A stretch of DNA of 21,791 bases, from positions 1 through 21,791 of IMG/VR virus record IMGVR_UViG_3300005613_000459; one strand, 5' to 3'. Each line of letters begins with the position of its first letter. The first letter of the stretch is position 1. Under the pieces are notes generated by a model, which saw only the letters and a list, made by a program, of their open reading frames with translations, made no database searches and had not been told where the DNA came from. Made by a program: the position numbers and the translations under genes. The DNA comes from a virus. Below are positions 5,865 to 10,851 of the stretch, one piece after another.

Positions 5865-6239
5865 ATGAACTTTGAAATAACAGGCGTTATCCACGAGATA
5901 AGCGAAACAGTCCAAAAGACAGAGAAATTCAGAACCCGTGAGTTTGTGCTGGAAGTGCAAAAGCAGATAGGCGACCGCACCATTACCGACTATGTAAAGT
6001 TCCAATCCACAGGCGACAAGTGCGACATACTCAACCGCTATTCTACTGGCGACATCGCAACCGTGCATTTCAATATCCGTGGCAACCGTTGGGAAAAGGA
6101 CGGCAAAGTATCTTACTTCACCAATCTTGACGCTTGGCGTATTGAAAGCAGCCAACAAACAAACGACACGCCCGTAACGTACAAAGCAAAGCAAAGTGCA
6201 CCAGCTGAAGATAATTACTCTTCGGATTTGCCGTTTTAA
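5865..6239 (+). CDS. DUF3127 protein, probable single-stranded DNA-binding protein
   Basis: A 124-residue protein that fits DUF3127 well: MNFEITGVIHEI, FRTREFVLEVQ, YVKFQSTGDKCDIL, VHFNIRGNRWEKDGK and YFTNLDAWRIE occur in order. DUF3127 proteins are Bacteroidota OB-fold-like proteins. The linker after residue 97 is polar and ends in the acidic, hydrophobic tip YSSDLPF, like the SSB tail that recruits replication and repair proteins. It sits just upstream of the Erf annealing protein, so a role in coating ssDNA during replication and recombination is likely. The SSB function is inferred. Confidence 0.85.
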   Translation: MNFEITGVIHEISETVQKTEKFRTREFVLEVQKQIGDRTITDYVKFQSTGDKCDILNRYSTGDIATVHFNIRGNRWEKDGKVSYFTNLDAWRIESSQQTNDTPVTYKAKQSAPAEDNYSSDLPF

Positions 6240-6247
6240 TTTTGCCT

Positions 6248-6284
6248 AAAAATATACAAGGTAACGAAATAAACCTTATCTTTG
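6248..6284 (+). promoter_or_regulatory. phage-type promoter, copy 3
   Basis: Box AAAAATATACAAGGTA (6248-6263), 13 nt, then TATCTTTG (6277-6284). It drives the gene at 6315 and probably the Erf gene. It shows that an ORF start at 6282 would lie inside the promoter. Confidence 0.85.
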
Positions 6285-6314
6285 TATCATTCATTAACCA
6301 CTAAACCAAACACA

Positions 6315-6692
6315 ATGAGCACCGATAAACCTTTGGTAGCATTTGCACACATAACGGTTAGTCTTGAAACCAAACTAGTTATGGTCTACTCCAATGCCCA
6401 GTGGGGCGACTTGAATATGTACAACGTGGAGTTATACATATTCAAGTTAGGCGAGCCAGTGGAGTTAAATCCGTCCGCATTCTACAATCTAAAAGAGTTA
6501 ACCCGAATACCAACCACTAAACCAATCACAATGGAAAACGAAACCCCAAATTGGAAACTAGCAACGGATAAATTCAGCGAAATAACCGAGTTGCTGTTTT
6601 CAGACAACATAGACAAAAAAGCTTTAGCCAATTTAATTATTGAGTACGGCAGTCTAAAGTATCAAGATGGGCACAAGGATGGAATACGATAA
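6315..6692 (+). CDS. protein of unknown function with an internal gene-start leader (125 aa)
   Basis: MSTDKPLVAFAHITVSLETK... has a beta-rich N-terminal part (about 1-65) and a helical acidic C-terminal part (73-125, MENETPNWKLATDKF...). The two are joined by the residues PTTKPIT, whose DNA (AACCACTAAACCAATCACA before ATG 6531) is nearly identical to the leader before ATG 6315. The ORF therefore looks like two genes joined in frame, or a gene with an internal start at 6531 giving a separate 53-residue product. I chose 6315 because 6282 is in the promoter and has no ATG. It overlaps the upstream extension of Erf but not Erf from its chosen start. Confidence 0.7.
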   Translation: MSTDKPLVAFAHITVSLETKLVMVYSNAQWGDLNMYNVELYIFKLGEPVELNPSAFYNLKELTRIPTTKPITMENETPNWKLATDKFSEITELLFSDNIDKKALANLIIEYGSLKYQDGHKDGIR

Positions 6693-6714
6693 TTTAACCA
6701 CTAAACAACTAAAC

Positions 6715-7278
6715 ATGAGCAATTTAATATTCACAAAAATGGCGGCTATCCAAAAGGATATAGACGCAATCGGCAAAAACCAAACCAACGCAGGGCAAGG
6801 CTTCAAGTTTCGGGGCGTGGATGCCGTTTACAACGCACTACACCCTATCTTATCAAAACACGAGGTATTTACCACTAGCGAGATAATCAACGCTATTCGT
6901 GAGGAGCGCACCACCAAAAGCGGCAGCCCGTTACTTTACTCAATCGTGGATATGAAGTTTACGTTTTGGGCAACGGACGGCAGCAGCGTGAGCACCCAAG
7001 CCCGTGGCGAAGGTATGGACAACGGCGACAAAGCCAGTAACAAGGCAATGGCAGTAGCGCACAAGTACGCCCTTACGCAAACCTTTACAATACCATACGA
7101 GGGCATGGTTGACCCCGATGCGGAAAGCCACCAGCTAGCGGACGCAGTTGATACCGCTATTGCTGGATTGATGGATTGCGATGGACGTGCAGCCGTTGAA
7201 GCGTACTTCAAAAAGCAACCAGTAAAGGTGCAAAAGGACAAACGATTTATTGACGCTTGCAAAAACGCTTCAGTATGA
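6715..7278 (+). CDS. erf: Erf-family ssDNA-annealing recombinase
   Basis: A 187-residue Erf superfamily protein, which promotes annealing of complementary single strands in phage recombination and genome circularisation. The N-terminal part has the family pattern (IFTKMAAIQKDIDAIGKNQ, then GFKFRGVDAVYNALHPIL, 29-46), and the conserved GEGMDNGDKASNKAMAVAHKYAL block lies at 98-120. The C-terminal part (about 140-187) is variable, as usual. I chose ATG 6715, which has an AACCACTAAACAACTAAAC leader, over the 16-codon extension to 6667. The neighbours fit: an SSB-like protein upstream and NinB-like, nuclease and HNH proteins downstream. Confidence 0.88.
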   Translation: MSNLIFTKMAAIQKDIDAIGKNQTNAGQGFKFRGVDAVYNALHPILSKHEVFTTSEIINAIREERTTKSGSPLLYSIVDMKFTFWATDGSSVSTQARGEGMDNGDKASNKAMAVAHKYALTQTFTIPYEGMVDPDAESHQLADAVDTAIAGLMDCDGRAAVEAYFKKQPVKVQKDKRFIDACKNASV

Positions 7279-7319
7279 TACAAGAACTATTTACCCCTAA
7301 ACAATTAAAACCAACTAAG

Positions 7320-7586
7320 ATGAGAAAGCATGAAAATCAATTAATTGAGTATTTAAAGTCAAACCTAATACCCTACGAAATAGACCAACAAACTGGCAAA
7401 ATAATAGTCAGCCCACCAAATACTACACCAGTTAAGGGCAAGTTTTGCGTAGCATATTATTGCCCATCACAAGTGAAAATAAATAATAAGCCTTGGAGGA
7501 TTGAGTTAAAAACGGGTGAACGTGTTAAAAACGTATGGACTAGAGATGAAGCGGAAAAGTGTATTAGTGATTTTGAGAAACCCTAA
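7320..7586 (+). CDS. small protein of unknown function (88 aa), possibly nuclease-like
   Basis: MRKHENQLIEYLKSNLIPYEID... starts with a helix, then has beta-like strands ending in PWRIELKTGERVKNVWTRDEAEKCI. The WRIELKTG segment resembles the E-x-K strand of restriction-type nucleases, but the preceding acidic residue is not clear, so I leave it unassigned. Start choice is uncertain: ATG 7320 has an AATTAAAACCAACTAAG leader, while ATG 7275 overlaps the Erf stop (ATGA) and would add 15 residues. It ends just before a terminator. Confidence 0.65.
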   Translation: MRKHENQLIEYLKSNLIPYEIDQQTGKIIVSPPNTTPVKGKFCVAYYCPSQVKINNKPWRIELKTGERVKNVWTRDEAEKCISDFEKP

Positions 7587-7595
7587 ACAATGAGC

Positions 7596-7628
7596 AAACG
7601 CCCATCTCTTAATCGGGGTGGGCGTTTT
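7596..7628 (+). terminator. rho-independent terminator after the Erf unit
   Basis: Stem AACGCCCA (7597-7604) / TGGGCGTT (7619-7626), 14-nt loop, then TTTTAATTT. It ends the unit that starts at promoter copy 3. Confidence 0.8.
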
Positions 7629-7675
7629 AATTTACGGCAGTATTTATTTTGCCTTAATGGTAAAAAAAGTTGCCT

Positions 7676-7712
7676 AAAAATATACTAGGTATTATAAAAG
7701 GTTGTATCTTTG
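7676..7712 (+). promoter_or_regulatory. phage-type promoter, copy 4
   Basis: Box AAAAATATACTAGGTA (7676-7691), 13 nt, TATCTTTG (7705-7712). The centre ATAC-TAG-GTAT is a perfect dyad here. The leader TTACATCACTAACAATTAAA is shared with copy 1. Confidence 0.85.
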
Positions 7713-7742
7713 TTACATCACTAACAATTAAACACAACCGTT

Positions 7743-7967
7743 ATGACAACCGCACAAGAATTTATCAAAAAAGAAATGGATTTAAGGCTAAAATTAGTAC
7801 ACAACCCGAATTTTATAACCGCTTGTATTGAGATAGCAAAAAAGATGGGTATAACCGCTGAAGAATGGAACAATAACAAAGCAGCATTATTGTTGTTTAT
7901 GGCTAACGAAGCTATATCAAAAGATAATAAAACAGATTTTAAAATCAGGGAATGGTTAAACAACTAA
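7743..7967 (+). CDS. small helical protein of unknown function (74 aa)
   Basis: MTTAQEFIKKEMDLRLKLVHN... is an all-helical, Lys/Glu-rich protein with no known motif. It is the first gene after promoter copy 4 and, like the genes at 3931 and 18544, begins MTT behind a near-identical leader. The next gene starts 4 nt after its stop, with the leader AACTAAACC partly inside this gene. Confidence 0.75.
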   Translation: MTTAQEFIKKEMDLRLKLVHNPNFITACIEIAKKMGITAEEWNNNKAALLLFMANEAISKDNKTDFKIREWLNN

Positions 7968-7970
7968 ACC

Positions 7971-8165
7971 ATGAGCAAAGAACTATTTAACCAACAATTT
8001 GAACGGGTACTAATAGAGGGTACCCGTTCACAAGAAACCGAATTTAACAACCGCCAAAAAGAACTACGATGCTATTTACGTTCCAAGACAGTAATCTACC
8101 AGCAGGATTTGACGAAAGCGAATACACCCCAAAGCAAAAGCGCAAACCACGCCCCGAACCGCTGA
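7971..8165 (+). CDS. small protein overlapping the next gene in another frame (64 aa)
   Basis: MSKELFNQQFERVLIEGTRSQ... The first 33 residues look like a normal helical protein; the remainder overlaps 97 nt of the ORF at 8069 in a different frame and has low-complexity polar content. A run of five A (8056-8060, in CCAAAAAGA) lies just before the overlap. Either this short protein simply ends in an overlap, or a slip at the A run joins it to the next frame to make one protein of about 95 residues. I cannot tell which. Confidence 0.5.
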   Translation: MSKELFNQQFERVLIEGTRSQETEFNNRQKELRCYLRSKTVIYQQDLTKANTPQSKSANHAPNR

Positions 8166-8251
8166 CCGATGCGGAGCGTGAGGAAATGGCTAGACAGTTC
8201 GCAATCATTGACGAATACGATAAGCGCAACAAAGGGCAACAGTTCCAATGA
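8069..8251 (+). CDS. small charged protein of unknown function (60 aa)
   Basis: MLFTFQDSNLPAGFDESEYTPKQKRKPRPEPLTDAER... has a Lys/Arg/Pro-rich linker (about 22-31) and an acidic C-terminal helix (DAEREEMARQFAIIDEYDKR). No family recognised. It overlaps the preceding ORF by 97 nt and the NinB-like gene by 4 nt (ATGA), so it is probably translated by coupling. It lacks the usual ACTAAAC leader. Confidence 0.65.
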   Translation: MLFTFQDSNLPAGFDESEYTPKQKRKPRPEPLTDAEREEMARQFAIIDEYDKRNKGQQFQ

Positions 8252-8688
8252 AAAGTATCAAGATGCCATGTGAGGTGGTTAACGGGGCTATCCAAGTAAA
8301 CAGGGTAGCCCTAGACCGCCAAGTTAAAGCACTCAAAGACGGATGGTACACCCTAACCATTGAACCCGTTACGGACAACATCAGCCACCGCCAACGGAAA
8401 TACTTTTTTGGGGTTGTAATTTCGGATTTGCAATCCGGCTTTGCAAACAAAGGCATAGCGGTAAGCGTGCAAGAACTTAGGACCTTATTAGACGAACTGT
8501 TTATGTTCCGTGAGGAGTATAACCCTATACTGGACACCACGCTAAAAGCCCGTATAAGCCTATCTGACAGCCCTAAAGGAATAACCAAAGACGAGTTCAA
8601 CACGATTAAAAACGCCATTCAACAGCACGCTGCAACGGAGTGGGATATTTACGTACATGACCCTAATGAGCCGATATTTGATAAGTAA
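8248..8688 (+). CDS. NinB-like recombination protein (tentative)
   Basis: A 146-residue protein resembling the lambda NinB (Orf) type: a beta strand ending in LTIEPVTDNISHRQRKYFFGVV (36-57), where NinB has TIQERNRSLDQNRKLW, followed by a helix-rich region that includes a C-terminal block SLSDSPKGITKDEFNTIKNAIQQHA. NinB helps RecA-type recombination by binding ssDNA/SSB. The similarity is one I recognise by pattern, not by alignment. Position in the block with Erf and the SSB-like protein supports a recombination role. Confidence 0.55.
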   Translation: MKSIKMPCEVVNGAIQVNRVALDRQVKALKDGWYTLTIEPVTDNISHRQRKYFFGVVISDLQSGFANKGIAVSVQELRTLLDELFMFREEYNPILDTTLKARISLSDSPKGITKDEFNTIKNAIQQHAATEWDIYVHDPNEPIFDK

Positions 8689-8700
8689 AAACTAAACAAC

Positions 8701-9345
8701 ATGAACAATCACAAACTAAAAACTTACGCTGGTGAACACATTGAAAAAGTATTACAAGAAGCCAAAAGCCTATCTATTGAATTAGGTAAAAATGTAGAAT
8801 TTGAATTTAACGGCATCCTATGTATTGTTAATGAAGGAACAAACCGTGAACATTTATTGAGGGACTACAATAATGCCCATCTAATGGAATGGGAAACAAT
8901 CGGACCCGAATGCTATGAAGAATATCCTATTGATGTGGCTAATCTTATTGTCGAGAAAACGGCAGAGCAAGACAGGAAAGAGGCGGAGCGTCAAGCGGAA
9001 TATCATGCAAAGCAAGCCAAACGTTTAGCGGACTACGAAGCCGAAACGTTTGGAATTGTAATGGAGTATAGTGATAAGGCATTATTTGATGAATGGCACA
9101 GTAGAAACCAAGACGGTTATGGCAATGCTGTGTTTGTGTATGCCCAACAATGGGCTAAACTTATGCAAGCTAGAATGAATAGCGGATTTGGAGTAAAGGA
9201 TGTAGCGAAGCAAGCTAGCTATGACGCAGACACCGTTGGATTAAGCGGTACGCAATACGGATTTGCAGTTGCATTGCTGCAAGACACATGGGTCTATGGA
9301 AATGAATTGGCAAAATGGAATAAGCTACCATACGACCAACAGTAA
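8701..9345 (+). CDS. protein of unknown function (214 aa)
   Basis: MNNHKLKTYAGEHIEKVLQEAKSL... has three parts: an alpha/beta N-terminal domain (1-78), in which GKNVEFEFNGILCIVNEGTN looks like a beta hairpin; a highly charged helix (85-115, EQDRKEAERQAEYHAKQAKRLADYEAE), probably a coiled coil; and a helical C-terminal domain (116-214) rich in W, Y and Q. I recognise no family. It ends the unit of promoter copy 4; a terminator begins 5 nt after the stop. Confidence 0.8.
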   Translation: MNNHKLKTYAGEHIEKVLQEAKSLSIELGKNVEFEFNGILCIVNEGTNREHLLRDYNNAHLMEWETIGPECYEEYPIDVANLIVEKTAEQDRKEAERQAEYHAKQAKRLADYEAETFGIVMEYSDKALFDEWHSRNQDGYGNAVFVYAQQWAKLMQARMNSGFGVKDVAKQASYDADTVGLSGTQYGFAVALLQDTWVYGNELAKWNKLPYDQQ

Positions 9346-9349
9346 CATT

Positions 9350-9380
9350 AAAGCCCTGTAAAATATTATAGGGCTTTTTT
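9350..9380 (+). terminator. rho-independent terminator
   Basis: Stem AAAGCCCT (9350-9357) / AGGGCTTT (9370-9377), 12-nt AT-rich loop, six T. The next promoter octamer begins 3 nt downstream. Confidence 0.85.
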
Positions 9381-9382
9381 AG

Positions 9383-9390
9383 TATCTTTA
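9383..9390 (+). promoter_or_regulatory. possible -7 box TATCTTTA with near-leaderless start
   Basis: TATCTTTA fits TAnnTTTr, begins just after the terminator T tract and ends 4 nt before the ATG at 9395. Neither a -33 TTG nor the phage box is at the right distance. Confidence 0.35.
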
Positions 9391-9394
9391 AAGC

Positions 9395-9706
9395 ATGAAG
9401 CAAAGCCCACAAATAGCCAACTATTGTTTATGGCTGCAGTCCAAAGGTATTGAGTATGTACTGGAGCACAGGTTCCACCCAACACGTAAATGGAGAGCCG
9501 ATATAGCAATACCTAGTTTAAACGTGCTAGTGGAGTTTGAAGGAATAATCAGCAGCAAGTCAAGACACACAACCGTAACGGGCTTTACAAACGACTGCGA
9601 GAAGTACAACCAAGCGCAATTGACAGGCTGGAAGGTGCTACGTTACACCGTGCTCAATAAATCACAATTCTTTGATGACATTGAATTATTAACCAATAAA
9701 ACATAA
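9395..9706 (+). CDS. PD-(D/E)xK-like (Vsr/DUF559-type) endonuclease
   Basis: A 103-residue protein with the layout of small phage nucleases of the Vsr/DUF559 type: a helix, then EHRFHPTRKWRADIAIPSLNVLVEFEG (24-50), with candidate active-site residues Glu24, Asp36 and Glu47/Glu49, then His58, TNDCEKYNQAQLTGWKVLRYT (65-85) with Lys70 and the typical GWKVLR strand. Such enzymes cut DNA, often at branched or mismatched structures. Its place in the recombination block suggests work on recombination intermediates. The substrate is not evident from sequence. Confidence 0.7.
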   Translation: MKQSPQIANYCLWLQSKGIEYVLEHRFHPTRKWRADIAIPSLNVLVEFEGIISSKSRHTTVTGFTNDCEKYNQAQLTGWKVLRYTVLNKSQFFDDIELLTNKT

Positions 9707-9710
9707 ACCA

Positions 9711-9995
9711 ATGCAAGATTTTGAAAAGCTATATAATGAGCAAAAACTAAAATACCAGCGGCTTAAACTTGGCCTTATGTATGGGCTTAAAAAAATAGAT
9801 GCCGAAGCCAATAAAGTGCATGATAGATTACAACACAGACCTAATTTGAAAGGTATTGGCAAAAGGGACGGACTTGATAAGGCGCACTCTATAATGATAG
9901 AAACTATTTTAGAGCACATAAAAGATTACAATGAGACCGTTCCGACCAGTACCAAAGCCCGAACCGAAAGCCAAGAAAACACCCAAGCCGATTAA
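9711..9995 (+). CDS. helical protein of unknown function (94 aa)
   Basis: MQDFEKLYNEQKLKYQRLKLG... is strongly helical, with a likely coiled coil at 1-45 and a polar tail (PTSTKARTESQENTQAD). It starts 4 nt after the nuclease stop with an AACATAAACCA leader. Its last 65 nt overlap the start of the HNH gene in another frame, so its unstructured tail overlaps the basic N terminus of that protein. No family recognised. Confidence 0.65.
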   Translation: MQDFEKLYNEQKLKYQRLKLGLMYGLKKIDAEANKVHDRLQHRPNLKGIGKRDGLDKAHSIMIETILEHIKDYNETVPTSTKARTESQENTQAD

Positions 9996-10254
9996 ACAGC
10001 GGTCAGCTAAACGGGCAAAAGACGACAGAGTATATTTAAAGCTACGTAGCGAGTACTTAACCAACAACCCGTACTGCCAAGCTAGGTTATCCAATTGCAC
10101 GGGCGCAAGCACCGAAATACACCACACCCATTCAGGTGCTGACCGCAACAAGTATTATCTAATCACCCCGACTTGGATGGCTGTTTGCAGGAACTGCCAC
10201 AACGAGATACACGACAAGCCGAAACATGCTAAAACACTAGGGTTTTTGAAGTAA
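9931..10254 (+). CDS. HNH-type zinc-binding nuclease-like protein
   Basis: A 107-residue protein: a basic, Pro/Lys-rich N terminus (1-30) likely to bind DNA, then an HNH-like core with Cys49/Cys56, EIHH (His64, His65), and the C-terminal half AVCRNCHNEIHD with Cys86, Cys89, His90 and His94. The two Cys pairs should hold a structural zinc and His65/Asn91/His94 resemble the HNH catalytic set. Similar compact HNH proteins occur in phage recombination or packaging modules (NinG-like, Ref-like). Here it closes the recombination block, before a promoter. Catalysis is probable, not shown. Confidence 0.75.
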   Translation: MRPFRPVPKPEPKAKKTPKPIKQRSAKRAKDDRVYLKLRSEYLTNNPYCQARLSNCTGASTEIHHTHSGADRNKYYLITPTWMAVCRNCHNEIHDKPKHAKTLGFLK

Positions 10255-10282
10255 GTGAAAATAATTCTAAAAAAAGTTTTGT

Positions 10283-10319
10283 AAAAATATACTAGGTATT
10301 GCAAAAGGTTGTATCTTTG
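10283..10319 (+). promoter_or_regulatory. phage-type promoter, copy 5
   Basis: Box AAAAATATACTAGGTA (10283-10298), 13 nt, TATCTTTG (10312-10319). The dyad ATAC-TAG-GTAT is present. It serves the unit that contains the helicase-methyltransferase. Confidence 0.85.
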
Positions 10320-10358
10320 GTGTATAGTAATTCAGTAATCAACTAAAACAAACCAAAA

Positions 10359-10517
10359 ATGAAAGTTTACGTAGTAACGTTGTGGTATCCAAAAACAAAC
10401 TCTTTGATTATAGATGGTGTATTTGGCTCAAAAGAAGATGCACAAGCAAAGGCAAAAACACTAGCAAAACAGGACGGTTCTGTAATGGTAGGGATACAAA
10501 CACATTGTATAAACTAA
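10359..10517 (+). CDS. small protein of unknown function (52 aa)
   Basis: MKVYVVTLWYPKTNSLIIDGVFGSKEDAQAKAKTLAKQDG... looks like a compact alpha/beta domain: strand, strand, then a helix beginning SKEDAQAKAKTLAK. This layout (a beta hairpin ending in GVF, then a helix) occurs in small phage and bacterial proteins of unknown function. It is the first gene behind promoter copy 5, with a standard A-rich leader. An overlapping longer ORF from 10382 in another frame is not real in this part. Confidence 0.7.
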   Translation: MKVYVVTLWYPKTNSLIIDGVFGSKEDAQAKAKTLAKQDGSVMVGIQTHCIN

Positions 10518-10525
10518 CCACCCAC

Positions 10526-10545
10526 GGGCGCAGCATCCTACACTG
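10526..10545 (+). repeat. 20-nt intercistronic repeat, copy 2
   Basis: Identical to 4155-4174 and placed the same way, between the first and second gene of a unit started by a phage-type promoter. Confidence 0.85.
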
Positions 10546-10573
10546 TAATTTTTTAACCACTAAACAAACTAAA

Positions 10574-10765
10574 ATGAAAACAGCCACCAACTTAGAACTA
10601 AAGCGTATGTTGTTCGACAACGACCATTTGTTCGGTTCGCTCGACCACGTCCAAATGAGCAACAAAGAACTGCGCAAAGCATTGTTTGATATGACCGATT
10701 GCACGTTACACTACGTAGTGATTGGTGATTGCCTAATGATTTTCTCAAAACCTAACCAGCAATGA
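10574..10765 (+). CDS. small protein of unknown function (63 aa)
   Basis: MKTATNLELKRMLFDNDHLFG... is a small, mostly helical protein with a beta-like C-terminal end (LHYVVIGDCLMIFSKP). The start at ATG 10574 has the leader ACCACTAAACAAACTAAA; the longer reading from 10382 would cross the repeat at 10526 and overlap the 52-residue gene. The stop overlaps the next membrane peptide by 4 nt. No family recognised. Confidence 0.7.
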   Translation: MKTATNLELKRMLFDNDHLFGSLDHVQMSNKELRKALFDMTDCTLHYVVIGDCLMIFSKPNQQ

Positions 10766-10851
10766 AAAGACTACTAAAGATAATACTAGCCATAGCAGTC
10801 CTGTGGTTAGTGATTGATGCCGCTAACTCTATAAACCAAGTACTACAATGA
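10762..10851 (+). CDS. 29-residue membrane peptide
   Basis: MKRLLKIILAIAVLWLVIDAANSINQVLQ: a basic start and one hydrophobic span (about 4-20). It overlaps both the upstream gene and the helicase-methyltransferase gene by ATGA (4 nt each). It resembles the peptide at 5756 in its MKR start, length and coupling. Function unknown; it may mainly serve translational coupling. Confidence 0.5.
   Translation: MKRLLKIILAIAVLWLVIDAANSINQVLQ

Noticed and set aside
6282-6314. ORF start at TTG 6282.
   Set aside because: It overlaps the -7 box of promoter copy 3; ATG 6315 has a standard leader.
7590-7680. Small ORF from ATG 7590.
   Set aside because: It runs through the terminator hairpin and into the promoter box; its composition is arbitrary.
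10382-10573. Upstream half of a 127-codon ORF.
   Set aside because: It crosses the 20-nt repeat and overlaps the better 52-residue ORF at 10359-10517; the real start is ATG 10574.
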